Assembly: GCF_028401425.1 (NCBI RefSeq)
Contig: NZ_JAQOMS010000002.1
Location: 1,798,001-1,862,000, forward strand
Direction of reading: 5' to 3'
DNA length: 64,000 nucleotides
Source: Psychrosphaera algicola
GTDB taxonomy: Bacteria > Pseudomonadota > Gammaproteobacteria > Enterobacterales > Alteromonadaceae
The translations under genes were made by a program, and so were the position numbers. Below, in pieces: positions 1-10,380 of the stretch (positions are counted from its first letter, which is position 1; each line of letters opens with the position of its first letter). Below the pieces are notes generated by a model. That model did not search any database, had not been told where the DNA came from, and worked only from the letters and a program-made list of their open reading frames with translations.

Positions 1-181
1 GCACAAAAACCTTTGAATGATTGTTTGGATTAAAGGACATTGGATCAGATTTAGGCGGATAACTGCCAAAGGTTATTACTTTTAAAACAAGCCAACCTGA
101 ATAATAAAGTAAAGGCCATAACGTATACGCTAAGATTTCACCTATCGTATAGAAGAAACCTTCTACCACTGCTTCCAGCAT
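1..181 (-). CDS. small membrane protein, 3'-truncated by window edge
   Basis: The reverse strand encodes at least 60 residues, beginning MLEAVVEGFF and running off the left edge. Residues about 8-40 are strongly hydrophobic (for example LAYTLWPLLYYSGWLVL), followed by a polar PPKSD stretch, so it is probably a small inner-membrane protein with its tail in the cytoplasm. An AAGGA ribosome binding site sits about eight bases before the ATG, which supports this start. I do not recognise the family and the C-terminus is missing. No neighbour explains its role; the adjoining side is filled by dispersed repeats. Confidence 0.55.
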   Translation of the reverse strand, partial: MLEAVVEGFFYTIGEILAYTLWPLLYYSGWLVLKVITFGSYPPKSDPMSFNPNNHSKVFV

Positions 182-319
182 AAATTAATCCTTAAATATT
201 GAGACTTTCACCCAAACTATAAAAACACATAACAGTTTAATCAGAGGAAACTTTCCTCTTTTTAACAATATTTATATTTGTATTTGTATCAAATTACTCA
301 AACCTTTGCTACAAACTAA

Positions 320-560
320 TTTTACAAGCTAGGGGATGACGTTTTTTGTTCTGAAATTATGAGCTAATTGAAAGGTGGATTATGAAATTCCTCTGCACTC
401 GGTTGGAGATCCCAAATATCGCTAAGGCTCTTTTAGGATGACGTTTTTTGTTCTGATTACTTTGAGCCAATTGAAAGTGAATTATGAAATTCCTCTGCAC
501 TCGGTTGGAGATCCCAAATATCGCTGTGGCTCTTTTGGGATGACGATTTTTTCTGATTAT
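320..560. repeat. REP-like dispersed repeat A, two units
   Basis: Two tandem units of about 110 bases share the segments GATGACGTTTTTTGTTCTGA, CCTCTGCACTCGGTTGGAGA and TCCCAAATATCGCT. The same family, in either orientation, recurs near 10.5-10.98, 19.5-19.75, 21.03-21.41, 38.87-39.1 and 40.46-40.54 kb. Open frames across it are by-products of the repeat and I do not call them genes. Confidence 0.8.
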
Positions 561-589
561 TTGGGAGGACATTTGTCTTTAAAACAACG

Positions 590-842
590 CGTTATTGCAC
601 ATAAAGTTCAGGCGACTTTTTCCTTCGTCTAGATCCCCCTTAGTTGAGGTTTATATCTCGAAGTGAACGGCAGGGACGCCGTTGCAAGGAATGTGTATAG
701 GGATGTACGTACATTCCGTCTTCGACGATAATATAAATCTTAAATAAGGATTAGGGATTTGGCCGAAAGCGGCCTTTTGCCTACTTTTTTGGCTGTTGAA
801 AAAGTAAGGTCGACGCAGTCGAAATAGCCGCCCGCAGGGCAA
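590..842. repeat. dispersed repeat B, copy 1
   Basis: This stretch, starting near the CAGGCGAC segment and including TTTATATCTCGAAGTGAAC, CGACGATAATATAAATCTTA and a short GCCGAAAGCGGC hairpin, is repeated at about 40550-40870. In both places it directly follows repeat A, so A and B probably form one composite element. No coding capacity is evident. Confidence 0.7.
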
Positions 843-857
843 AGAAAAACACTATTT

Positions 858-1057
858 CTAGTGTTCTTCAGGGTCATTGTCCTTTACTTCAATTTGCACT
901 TTTTCCACTAACTTCACTCGTCCCGAGTCCACTAATGCTTGGCGCAGGACGTACTCAATTTGAGCATTCACACTGCGTATTTCGTCGTCGGCCCAACGTT
1001 GCATCGCTGCAAGAACGTCGGGGTTTATTCTAAGTGGGTAGCTCTTTTTTTAGTCAT
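858..1057 (-). CDS. ribbon-helix-helix (Arc-like) regulator, frameshifted
   Basis: Restoring one A in the run after the start (7 A present, 8 needed) gives a protein of about 66 residues: MTKKKSYPLRINPDVLAAMQ followed by RWADDEIRSVNAQIEYVLRQ. This matches Arc-type ribbon-helix-helix proteins: a short beta strand (SYPLRI) that enters the DNA major groove and two helices, with the NAQIEYVLRQAL signature of helix 2. It starts ten bases after the SPFH gene stop, with AAGGA overlapping that stop, so the two are co-transcribed and probably translationally coupled. A tandem TGATATCA site upstream of the operon (2041-2059) is a candidate operator. The break lies in a homopolymer and is most likely a sequencing error. 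Confidence 0.75.
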
Positions 1058-1066
1058 CTGCAATCC

Positions 1067-1927
1067 TTAATATAAGGAACCCGCATTCACTATTGGCTGT
1101 GCATTTTGGTCGCCACACAATACCACTAACAAATTGCTCACCATGGCGGCTTTACGTTCTTCGTCTAGCTCAACAATATTTTTTGCCGAAAGTTGTTCAA
1201 GTGCTAAATCAACCATACCGACCGCACCTTGTACAATTTTTTCACGGGCAGCAATTATTGCTGTCGCTTGTTGACGTTGTAACATCGCATGGGCGATTTC
1301 AGGGGCATAAGCCAAATGACTGATTCGAGCTTCATGCACTACCATACCGGCATTTTCAAGGCGGTTTTGCACTTCTATTGTTAATGCATCTGAAATCACT
1401 TGTGGGTCACCACGGAGTGAAATTGAACCTTCTTCGTAGATGTCATATGGGTAGCTAGTCGCTAAATTCCTAAGGGCGGCTTCAGATTGAATGCTAACGT
1501 AACTTTCGTAGTCATCGACTTCAAACACCGCTTGAGCAGTATCATTCACAGACCATACGATTACCGTTGCAATTTCAATTGGGTTACCTTGGTTGTCATT
1601 AACTTTTAACTGGCCGCTCTCAAAGTTTCTGATCCTAAGAGAAATATTGCGACGCATAAATAAAGGTATTGTCCAACGTAATCCCGTTTCTTTAACTGTG
1701 CCTACGTAGGAGCCAAATAAGGTTAGTACGCGGGCTTGTTTTGGCTGAACCATAAAAAGCCTTAGGTACATCAAACCGACTAAAATTGTCAGTAATAATG
1801 AAATACCGCTAAATTGGTTGGAGTGAATGCCGCCTGACACAACATTTGACCCAAGTACGAAACTCAGTACTGGCAACACAACAATCATGACGTAACCAGA
1901 TATTGAAAAACCGTTTTTCTCATTCAT
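1067..1927 (-). CDS. SPFH/band 7 (prohibitin-homology) membrane protein
   Basis: A 286-residue protein has two N-terminal hydrophobic segments (about residues 8-50), then an SPFH domain beginning around LRLFMVQPKQARVLTLFGSY and continuing through DYESYVSIQSEAALRNLATS and an alanine/glutamate-rich helical part (MLQRQQATAIIAAREKIVQG). Family members form large oligomeric rings at the membrane that organise microdomains or proteases; the exact role here is unknown. I chose the internal ATG at 1927 because GAGGGA precedes it, rather than an upstream start that would add 19 unlikely residues (MSINRKNCCKC...). It forms an operon with the ribbon-helix-helix regulator downstream. Confidence 0.85.
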   Translation of the reverse strand: MNEKNGFSISGYVMIVVLPVLSFVLGSNVVSGGIHSNQFSGISLLLTILVGLMYLRLFMVQPKQARVLTLFGSYVGTVKETGLRWTIPLFMRRNISLRIRNFESGQLKVNDNQGNPIEIATVIVWSVNDTAQAVFEVDDYESYVSIQSEAALRNLATSYPYDIYEEGSISLRGDPQVISDALTIEVQNRLENAGMVVHEARISHLAYAPEIAHAMLQRQQATAIIAAREKIVQGAVGMVDLALEQLSAKNIVELDEERKAAMVSNLLVVLCGDQNAQPIVNAGSLY

Positions 1928-2040
1928 AACTTTTCCCTCTTTCTCAGCTGTGCATTTACAGCAATTTTTTCTGTTGATACTCATTCCAATTTTGATAAAT
2001 CATTTTGCTCGGCAAGGTTACAACCTAAAAACAGAACTTA

Positions 2041-2063
2041 TGATATCAAAGTGATATCACTTT
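2041..2063. promoter_or_regulatory. tandem TGATATCA palindromes, candidate operator
   Basis: Two copies of the 8-bp palindrome TGATATCA occur at 2041-2048 and 2052-2059, one helical turn (11 bp) apart. The second lies in a perfect 16-bp palindrome, AAAGTGATATCACTTT (2048-2063). The site is 114 bases upstream of the SPFH start. Tandem short palindromes at one-turn spacing are typical of ribbon-helix-helix dimers bound side by side, and such a regulator is the second gene of this operon. That it binds here is inference. Confidence 0.5.
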
Positions 2064-2120
2064 AGATCCATTTTTGAATATTGGCAAGGATCATTTCCGG
2101 TAAAATGCTAAATAAAAAGC

Positions 2121-2151
2121 AAAAAAAGCCCGGAGCGTTATTCTCCGGGCT
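2121..2151 (-). terminator. Rho-independent terminator of valS
   Basis: On the reverse strand the 8-bp stem GCCCGGAG/CTCCGGGC (2128-2135 with 2143-2150, loop of seven) is followed by seven T. It lies 25 bases past the valS stop. Confidence 0.85.
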
Positions 2152-2175
2152 TTCCCAACTCAAACTATTACTAGA

Positions 2176-5036
2176 TTAGATAGCTTCAATCTCTGCATAC
2201 TGAGCTTTTAAACGAGCCACAAGTTGCTCTGCTTCCGCTTGTTTTGCTTTTTCTTTAGCAATAACGGCTTCAGGGGCGTTGCTCACAAATTTTTCATTTG
2301 ATAACTTACCAACCACTCGCGACAACTCTTGATTAGCTTTATCGAGTGCTTTACTCAAACGTGCCAACTCAGCGTCTTTGTCGATTAATCCAGCCATTGG
2401 AATTAACACTTCCATATCACCAACTAAACCCGTCGCCGAAGCAGGTCCTTTTTCGTCTTTTGCTAAAACGTCGATAACATCCAGTTTCGCAAGAGATTTT
2501 AAGAATGACTTATTCGCGTCAAGTTTCGTTTGGTCATCGGCCGACATGTTACGAAGTAATACGTTAAGTGGTTTGTTAGGAGATAAATCCATTTCGCCAC
2601 GAATGTTACGAATAACTAAGATGAATTGCTTCAACCATTCCACGTCGGTTTGCGCTTGTTGATCAATTTCACTGTCAATAACCAACGGATATGGTTGTAA
2701 CATAATGGTTGAATCCGCAGGAGCCGCATTTGCCGCAAGTGGGTTCACTCGCTGCCAAATAGTTTCAGTGATATATGGCATAATTGGGTGCATTAGGCGT
2801 AATAATGTCTCTAAAACATCAACTAGTGTTTTTCTGGTAGCACGCTGCTGAGCTTCATTACCTTTAAAGATAATTGGCTTTGTCAGCTCCAAGTACCAGT
2901 CACAGAATTGGTTCCATGTGAATTCGTACAACGTATTTGCCGCAAGGTCAAAACGGTAATTATCAAGTTGCTCACGAGTTGTTTTAACTGTGACTTGCAG
3001 TTGGCTGCGGATCCAGCGGTCAGCTAATGAATAATCAAGCTCGCCACCTTTAGCACCACAGTCGTGTTCTTCGGTATTCATCAATACGTAGCGACTGGCA
3101 TTCCACAATTTGTTGCAGAAGTTACGGTAACCTTCAAGACGTTTCATGTCCCAATTAATGTCACGTCCCGTTGACGCTAATGCCGCGAGAGTGAAGCGCA
3201 GTGCATCTGTGCCAGATACTTCCATCCCCTCTGGAAATTGCTTCTTAGTACTTTTAGCAATTTTTTCAGCCATCTTAGGCTGCATCATGTTACCGGTACG
3301 TTTTTCTAGCAGCTCGTCCAACTCAATGCCGTCGATGATATCAAGTGGGTCAATTACGTTACCCTTTGATTTCGACATCTTGTCGCCGTTTTCGTCGCGG
3401 ATAAGACCGGTAACGTAAACGGTTTTAAATGGTACTTGAGGTTTGCCGTTTTCATCTTTGATGAAGTGAGTCGTCATCATGATCATTCTGGCAACCCAGA
3501 AGAAAATAATGTCAAAACCGGTAACCAATACGTCCGTTGGGTGGAAAGTTTTTAAGTCTTCTGTTTCTTCAGGCCAACCTAGTGTCGAGAACGTCCAAAG
3601 TGCTGAGGAGAACCATGTATCTAATACGTCGTTGTCTTGTGTTAGTTTTACATCGTCGGCAATGTTGTTTGTTGCGCGAACTTCTGCTTCGTTGTTGCCA
3701 ACATACACTTTCCCAGACTCGTCATACCAAGCTGGAATACGGTGTCCCCACCACAATTGACGTGAAATACACCAATCTTGAATGTCGCGCATCCATAGGC
3801 AAAATACATATTTTCGTATTGCTTTGGCACAAACTCTATGTCGCCGTTTTCAACGGCTTCAGTGGCAGACTTCGCCATAGATTCAACCCGGACATACCAT
3901 TGGTCAGTCAACATAGGTTCGATAACAACACCACCACGGTCGCCATAAGGTACTGTTAGATCGTGATCTTTAATTTCTTGTAATAGACCTAACTCGTCCA
4001 TTGCTGCAACAACGGCTTTACGCGCTGCAAAGCGTTCCAGCCCCTGAAATGCGTCTGGTAATTCAGTGCTGTATTCGGTAGATAGCTCGCCTTTGGTGTC
4101 AAAAACTTCTGCTTCTTGACGAATGTGGCCAACAAAATCTAATACGTTAATCATAGGCAATGCGTGACGTTTACCAACTTCATAGTCGTTAAAGTCATGG
4201 GCTGGGGTGATTTTCACACAACCCGTGCCTTTTTCCATATCAGCATGATCGTCGCCAACAATGCGTATACGACGATTAACAATCGGTAAGATAACGTCTT
4301 TACCAATTAAATCTTTATAACGTTCGTCCGCAGGGTTAACCGCAACTGCAGTGTCACCTAACAACGTTTCTGGACGAGTTGTCGCAACAACAAGATAATC
4401 TTTACCTTCCGCCGTTTTTACGCCATCCGCCAGTGGATAGCGGAAGTGCCACATAAAGCCCTTTTTATCTTTGTTTTCAACTTCGAGATCTGAAATGGCG
4501 GTTTGTAATTTTGGGTCCCAGTTTACAAGACGTTTACCGCGATAAATGAGGTCGTCGTTGTAAAGATCGATAAAGACTTTTTCTACGGCTTTAGATAAAC
4601 CTGGGTCCATCGTGAAACGTTCACGTTCCCAGTCAACAGAGTTGCCTAAGCGACGCATTTGTTGGGTGATAGTACCGCCTGACTCTGCTTTCCAGTCCCA
4701 GACTTTTTCGATGAATTTTTCACGGCCTAATTCAGCACGTGACGTTTCGCCTTCTGCTGCAAGCTTACGCTCAACAACCATTTGCGTGGCGATACCGGCG
4801 TGGTCGGTACCCACTTGCCATAATGTATTAAACCCATCCATGCGCTTATAACGGGTAAGTGTATCCATGATAGTGTGTTGGAACGCGTGTCCCATGTGCA
4901 AGCTACCAGTTACATTTGGTGGTGGGATCACTATGCTATAACTTTCGCCTTCGTTTGAAGGTTTAAAGTGTCCCTGCTCTTCCCATTTTTGATAAAGAGT
5001 TTGTTCGATACTACTTGGATTGTAGGTTTTATCCAT
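2176..5036 (-). CDS. valS: valyl-tRNA synthetase (ValS), frameshift near 3793
   Basis: Class I synthetase that charges tRNA-Val in the cytoplasm. The N-terminal part has the HIGH motif as HMGH (residues 47-50, in PPNVTGSLHMGHAF) and the editing domain. The second part has WCISRQLWWGHRIPAWY, the KMSKS loop (about residue 552) and the C-terminal coiled-coil arm (from about MAGLIDKDAELARLSKAL). Joined, it is about 951 residues, the usual ValS length. The frame breaks at ENMYFA/WMRDIQDW, where the plus strand reads CCATAGG at 3793-3799 and the family sequence needs CCAGG, a two-base insertion. As the gene is essential, I treat the break as a sequencing error. It follows holC after 31 bases, an order common in gammaproteobacteria. 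Confidence 0.95.
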
Positions 5037-5067
5037 GATGATAATAGCCTTGAAAAAATGTCATTTC

Positions 5068-5542
5068 TTAAACGATGGATTCTGGAATTGGATTCGTGCT
5101 TAATTGGAATCCAGCCTGTTTGAGCTGCTTATAGCGCTCGCGAGCTGCCGCTTTACCTGCTTCATCAGCCGGTACAAAGTCGTGCCACTCTGATAATCCT
5201 TTAATTTTTTTATAGAAGTCTGGTATTTGCTCACAGGTATTGATGAAACAATTGCGCCGTAAATTACTGGCCTCCCAATTGATCTCAAGAGGTGTACCGT
5301 AATGCGGGCCTTCACCTTAGCAAATTGTGTGGAATAAAGCGGCTTGCATCAAACTGCCACAGCCACTCATCCATCACATGGGCTTTGTCTTGATCATCAA
5401 CGCCCATTTGGATCTTTTTATTCTGACGAAATAAATCCGCCGCTAACACACAGGCAAAATGCAACATCGGCGTAACCGATTCTGCATTTGGCGATTGTGG
5501 CACTTTGTGCTGGTCGTTTAACAACCAAAAAACGGCGTTCAT
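5068..5542 (-). CDS. holC: DNA polymerase III chi subunit (HolC), frameshifted
   Basis: Chi links the clamp-loader complex to single-strand binding protein. The first frame gives MNAVFWLLNDQHKV through DEWLWQFDASRFIPHNL; the second gives GEGPHYGTPLEINWEASNLR and ends FVPADEAGKAAARERYKQLK then QAGFQLSTNPIPESIV. The ...FIPHNL-GEGP... join and the ARERYK..K.AGF tail are the chi family pattern, for about 158 residues in all. The break is at CCTTAG (plus strand, 5315-5320) where CCTGG would give HNLPGEGP. The gene lies between pepA (gap of 9 bases) and valS, as in many relatives, and is probably co-transcribed with both. Confidence 0.85.
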
Positions 5543-5551
5543 TTAAATCCT

Positions 5552-7059
5552 TTATTGCTCGACGCTAATGCCAGCACGATTCATTAAAAATTGGGTTAAC
5601 ATAGGTACAGGTCGTCCGGTTGCGCCTTTGTTTGCGCCGCCACTTACCCAAGATGTCCCTGCAATGTCTAAGTGAGCCCAATTGTATTTTTTGGTAAATC
5701 GAGACAAGAAACACGCCGCAGTAATTGTGCCGGCATCACGTCCACCTAGATTTGAAAAGTCTGCAAACGGACTTTCAAGTTGATCTTGGTATTCGTCCCA
5801 CAACGGTAAACGCCATGCTCTGTCGCCACTTTGCTCTGATGCATTCAACAGCTCGTGCGCCAATGGATTGTGATTACTCAATAACCCTGATGCATGTTTA
5901 CCTAAGGCAACAACACAAGCGCCGGTAAGCGTTGCAACGTCAATAACCAATTCAGGGTCGAAGCGTTCAACGTAAGTTAACGCGTCACATAATACCAAAC
6001 GGCCTTCGGCGTCGGTATTTAACACTTCAACGGTTTTACCCGACATAGTCGTTAACACGTCACCTATGGACGATAGGCCTTTCCGCCCGGCATGTTTTCA
6101 CAACCGGCCAAAATACCAATAACGTTAAGGGGTAACTTAAGTTCGACCAGTGAACGCATGGCGCCAAGAACACCTGCAGCGCCGCCCATATCGTATTTCA
6201 TTTCATCCATGCCTGCGCTCTGGTTTCAACGATATACCGCCTGAGTCAAAGGTTAACCCTTTACCAACAAGTACGATAGGTGCTTCATCTGACTTGCCAC
6301 CTTGATAGTTTATTACGGTCATTATTGACTCGTTTTCACTACCACGGCCAACGGCAAGGTATGAATTCATACCCAGTTCCGCCATTTGTGCTTCGCCAAT
6401 CGCTTCAACCGATACGTTATCGAATTGATCAAGAGCTTGCCCTTGCTCAGCTAAATACAGTGGGTTACAAATATTTGGTGGCATGTTTGCTACGTCACGA
6501 CATAATTTAACACCGTTGGAAATCGCTAAACTGTGTTCAATCGCGCTTTCGCCCAATGGTAATTCACGACGAGTTGGTACGTTAAATACAAGTTTACGTA
6601 AAGGACGACGCGCTTCATCTTTTTGCTTTTTAATGCATCAAAGCTATACAAAGAAGCCAGTGTTGCTTCAACCGCCTGACGGACTTTCCAATAAGTGTCG
6701 CGCCCTTTTACATGCATTTCAGTTAAGAAACACACCGATTCCATCGAACCCGTTTCGTTTAGGGTATCTATGGTCTTTTTAATAATTTGACGATATTGGC
6801 GTTCGTTTAATTCTCGCTCTTTGCCGCAACCTACCAACAAAACTCGTTCGCTCAATACGTTAGGCACATGGTGCAATAATAAAACCTGATCAGGCTTACC
6901 CTCTAGATCACCACGACGTAAAAGATTACTGATGTACCCTTCACTGATCTGATCTAATTGTTCAGCTATTGGCGATAGACGACGCGGTTCATACACACCA
7001 ACAACAATACAAGCACTACGTTGTTTTTCTGGGCTGCCGCTTTTTACGCTAAATTCCAT
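5552..7059 (-). CDS. pepA: cytosol aminopeptidase A (PepA), three frame breaks
   Basis: Leucyl aminopeptidase of family M17, a hexameric two-metal enzyme; in E. coli PepA also binds DNA and serves Xer recombination. Three segments join to about 500 residues. The middle one has the metal-binding VGKGLTFDSGGISLKP and MDEMKYDMGGAAGVLGAMRS; the last has the family signature NTDAEGRL and ends with PMLTQFLMNRAGISVEQ. Breaks: a lost A in an A run near 6630 (KSKKDEARRPLRK expected), CTCTGG at 6218-6223 in place of CCTGG, and CCTATGG at 6063-6069 in place of CCTGG. These look like base-calling errors. It is the first gene of pepA-holC-valS and is divergent from lptF. Confidence 0.93.
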
Positions 7060-7375
7060 GATTTCTCCAAATATAGAGCGAAGGTACTAATGATTTCGGG
7101 ATCTGATTAGTGTGTCAAAATAACCATTATTTTATGGTATCGTTTCACGTTTAAATCAAAACCGAATTTTAAATTCAAATTAATTATCGGTGTTTCATGG
7201 ATTTAACATTATAATCCATTGCACAGGTGCTTTATTTAACGTTAACTAAGCTGTTCCCGATAACTTCTGCACTGATTTTTAGTCGATGCGTTTTGAACAA
7301 TTCTTATAAAAATAAGAAGTTTACTTAAAAATCGGCATATTTCCAGTAAAAGTACAAGTTTTAAAAGGTTTATTT
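7060..7375. other. divergent intergenic region pepA/lptF
   Basis: About 315 AT-rich bases lie between the divergent starts of pepA and lptF. It must hold both promoters. I see no hairpin, direct repeat or small gene that I can support. Confidence 0.5.
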
Positions 7376-8483
7376 GTGATTATTCTGCGTTATTTAACCG
7401 CTGAAGTTTTTAAGTCGCAGTTTGCGGTTTTTCTAGTGTTCATGAGTATTTTCATGAGCCAAACATTTGTTCGAGTTTTGGCTGATGCGTCAGAGGGTAA
7501 AATACCCGGTTATCTCGTGCTTTCGATTATCGGCCTAAGATTCCCGCAACTTGCCGCAATTATACTGCCACTGAGCATGTTTTTAGGCGTTATGCTCGCC
7601 TATGGACGACTTTATGCCGATCAGGAAATGAGTGTTTTAAAGGCCACTGGTGTATCAGAGTGGTACGTGACCCGTGTCACGCTTGTACTTGCAACTATGG
7701 TTGCTATTTTTGGTGGCGTGATCACTATGTACTTAGCGCCACTCGCCACCGAATATGAATACCAAGTGCGCGAAAACGCTGCCGCCGAAGGGGTATTATC
7801 GACCCTTACCGCTGGACGATTTCAGCAAGCAGGTAACGTAAATTCAGTTGTCTTTGTGCATGAAATCGAGCGCGACACATCCATGATGAAAAAGGTATTT
7901 GTTGCTCAAGGCAATGATAACGGCGTTCAGAGTGTGGTTTATGCCCTTAATGGCCAGTTAAAAGAGCAGGAAAACGGTGAACAAGACTTGGTGCTATCCG
8001 GCGGCCAACGTTATTTCTTAAGCGAAGATGAAGCTCCACAGCGATTAACCTTTTCAGAATATCAAATACTGATGGAAGACCAAGCCATCGAACGAAGACG
8101 ACGGAATTACACAGCTTTGCCTACGTTAGAGTTAATGAAATCAAATGAATTGGAAGCGGTTGCCGAGTTCCAATGGCGGTTAGCGATCCCCCTTACCATT
8201 CCTATTCTCGCTATGATTGCCGTACCTCTTAGTTCAGTGAACCCTCGCCAGGGCCGGTTTGGTAAGATCATGCCTTGGATTAGGTTTGTTTTTTGCCTAT
8301 TACATCTTACTTGTTTTGGCTAAATCTGCGCTTGAAGATGGCAAAATACCTCCGCAAATAGGACTTTGGTGGATCCATTTATTTGGATTATTCACCGCTA
8401 TTTTATTGCTACTCAGAGATCGAAGTTTTGGCGGTAAAGTTCGCAAGTCTTGGTTGTCCTTATCAAGTAAAGGTGGAGCGTAA
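7376..8483 (+). CDS. lptF: LPS export permease LptF, frameshifted near 8273
   Basis: Inner-membrane subunit of the LptB2FG ABC transporter that extracts lipopolysaccharide and feeds the periplasmic bridge to the outer membrane. It starts with GTG (MIILRYLTAEVFKSQFAVFL). N-terminal membrane segments are followed by a periplasmic jellyroll region (about residues 110-250) and C-terminal membrane segments. The frame breaks at CCTTGG (8273-8278); removing one T gives CCTGG and IMPGLGLFFAYYILLVLAKS, as expected, ending WLSLSSKGGA, for about 368 residues. It is one base from lptG and forms its operon. Confidence 0.93.
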
Positions 8484-8484
8484 C

Positions 8485-9561
8485 ATGTTACAAATGTCGT
8501 TAATTGAGCGTTACGTAGGCCGAACGGTAGTTACTTCGATATTAGTTACCTTAGGTGTTCTCGTTGGCATTAGTTCTCTTTTTCGCTTTATCGAACAGTT
8601 AAAATATATTGGACGCGCTGACTTTACGGCAATAACTGCGGGATTATATTCGCTTTATTTAGTGCCTCAAGATATTGAAATATTTTTCCCTATGGCGGCT
8701 ATGATTGGCGGTTTAGTGGGGTTAGGTGCCCTAGCACAAAACTCTGAACTGGTAGTAATGCAAGCCGTTGGTATGTCTAAAACCAATGTCATCAGTGCGG
8801 TTCTAAAAGCAAGTACGGTTCTCATCATTATTATGATGTTCTTCTCAGAATGGGGAGTACCAACCTCAGTAAGAGCCGCTACAGAGTTAAAATCTCAGGC
8901 AATAAGCAGTGGTAAAGTCTACAGTGCCGAACAAGGTATCTGGGCCAAAGATACCGATGCCTTTGTTAATATCAAAGAAGTGACAGAAGAAGGTACTCTA
9001 ATTAAAGTCGAAGTCTTTGACTTTGATCACAACCTTAAACTTAAACGTCAACTCAGCGCTGAATCGGGTGCTTTTGATAACGGTCACTGGGTACTAAATA
9101 ACGTCGTTATCCGCTCTTGGTTTAACCGACAAATAACAACAGAAACACATGACGTAATGCCCTGACCGACGGATCTAGCCCCTGATAAATTGGGTATAGT
9201 TTCAATTAGACCTGAACGCATGGCCTTTAGTGAATTGCTAGACTACTTAGATTATTTAGAGCGAAATGAGCAAAATGCCAATCGTTATGAGTTGGCCTTT
9301 TGGCGTAAAGTTTTTCAACCAATAAACGTAGCGGTAATGCTGTTGTTAGCTCTTTCGTTTATCTTTGGGCCGCTGAGAAGCGTGACTATGGGGGCTCGTA
9401 TAATTATGGGTATATTAACGGGATTTGCGTTTTTCTTGTTTGACCGAGTATTTGGTTCAATGTCGTTGGTTTATCAAATACCGCCGGTAATAGGCGCGTT
9501 TTCGCCAACCTTAGTATTTAGTTTAGTTGCCCTTCGGCTGCTAACCAAAAAGCAAAAGTAA
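8485..9561 (+). CDS. lptG: LPS export permease LptG with in-frame TGA
   Basis: Partner of LptF in LPS export. It starts MLQMSLIERYVGRTVVTSIL, has the membrane segment NSELVVMQAVGMSKTNVI (coupling-helix region that contacts LptB) and ends with membrane helices LVFSLVALRLLTKKQK, about 358 residues. An in-frame TGA at 9163-9165 interrupts THDVMP*PTDLAPDK. The frame is unchanged on both sides, and the base pattern CCCTGA is one substitution from CCCTGG, which would encode Trp. I therefore read it as a CCWGG-site miscall. LptFG are essential in most Gram-negative bacteria. Confidence 0.92.
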
Positions 9562-9596
9562 CAAATATATAAAGAGATAAACGCGCAGATGAAGTA

Positions 9597-9618
9597 GAGG
9601 CTCGACACCGAGCCTTTT
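9597..9618 (+). terminator. terminator of lptFG operon
   Basis: Stem GGCTCG/CGAGCC (9599-9604 with 9609-9614, loop ACAC) followed by TTTT, about 37 bases after the lptG stop. It also separates lptG from the convergent RDD gene. Confidence 0.75.
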
Positions 9619-9620
9619 AT

Positions 9621-10130
9621 TTAGTGCGTTTGGTTTGGGTCTTCAACTCCGCGTAAATAAACACGTTTATTGGCTTCTTTAGTCAACAAGACCACTTCCG
9701 TATTTGAAATTTTGTCTTGTAGTGACAATTTATTTTTGGGCGTAAACAGTACCAATATATTACCCAATCCACCTAATGCGAAAAGTGCTCTAATAGCTGT
9801 TCTTTTTAACGTTAATGGTTTGCCATTAGTGCTTTGAATTTTTAATCTCCAAGCCCGCATCCCCAAAGTTTGGCCCCCGTCGTACCAAAACCAGGTATAA
9901 AAGAACCAAGTAACCAAAACCAGTTCTGCTTGGAACCACCACTGATTATTCAAAAATGCCGAATGGTCAACATAGCCATTTAGTTTAATTAATCCATTAC
10001 CTTCAAGTAAACTGATGACGATAAAGTTCGCAACCGTTGTAAGCATCAACAATGCAATAACGGCAAGCAGATCATAGACAATAACTAACAGGCGTTTAAC
10101 GAACCCTGCTCGTGGGAAACTATCAGACAT
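9621..10130 (-). CDS. RDD family membrane protein
   Basis: A 169-residue protein with the RDD layout: an arginine near the start (PRAGFVKRLLVIVYDLLAVI, with the D in the first helix), three hydrophobic segments, and the central TLGMRAWRLKI motif followed by RTAIRALFALGG. RDD proteins are small inner-membrane proteins of unclear biochemical role; some act in Na+/H+ exchange or compatible-solute movement, but nothing here points to that. The C-terminal KISNTEVVLLTKEANK is cytoplasmic. The gene stands alone, convergent with lptG and before the tRNA-Leu gene. No frame break is seen. Confidence 0.85.
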   Translation of the reverse strand: MSDSFPRAGFVKRLLVIVYDLLAVIALLMLTTVANFIVISLLEGNGLIKLNGYVDHSAFLNNQWWFQAELVLVTWFFYTWFWYDGGQTLGMRAWRLKIQSTNGKPLTLKRTAIRALFALGGLGNILVLFTPKNKLSLQDKISNTEVVLLTKEANKRVYLRGVEDPNQTH

Positions 10131-10296
10131 GGGACAACCAAATTCAATTTTTAGAATCGCTAGTCTATCAAGTTAATTGCAAATGCCAACTTTCACCGCT
10201 CAATCGAACAATATATGGTCAAATAGACAGCAAAACTAAATAAACCACTTGCAAGCCGCTTTGTCATAGTTATAATTCGTCTCGCTTTATTGCTGT

Positions 10297-10380
10297 GCCG
10301 GTGTGATGGAATTGGTAGACATAGGGGATTCAAAATCCCCGCAGAAATGCGTGGCGGTTCGAGTCCGCCCACCGGTACCA
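10297..10380 (+). tRNA. tRNA-Leu (anticodon CAA)
   Basis: An 84-base type II tRNA. Acceptor GCCGGTG pairs with CACCGGT, the anticodon stem-loop is GGGGATTCAAAATCCCC with anticodon CAA, a variable arm follows (GCAGAAATGC), then the T arm GGCGGTTCGAGTCCGCC and an encoded CCA end. It corresponds to leuX-type tRNA-Leu, a frequent integration site. Its 3' half is repeated in degenerate form near 19083-19400, beside an integrase gene. Confidence 0.95.

Noticed and set aside
357..842. Open frames of 63-71 residues across repeats A and B
   Set aside because: They overlap on both strands, duplicate the repeat units in their translations and have no ribosome binding sites.
858..1984. Toxin-antitoxin pair, because of the ribbon-helix-helix protein
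   Set aside because: Its partner is a membrane SPFH protein of 286 residues, not a toxin; no small toxin ORF is adjacent.
2176..9561. Mass pseudogenisation of valS, holC, pepA, lptF and lptG
   Set aside because: These are essential or highly conserved genes. Each lesion is a one- or two-base change in a homopolymer or at a CCWGG position, and both flanking parts keep full family conservation.
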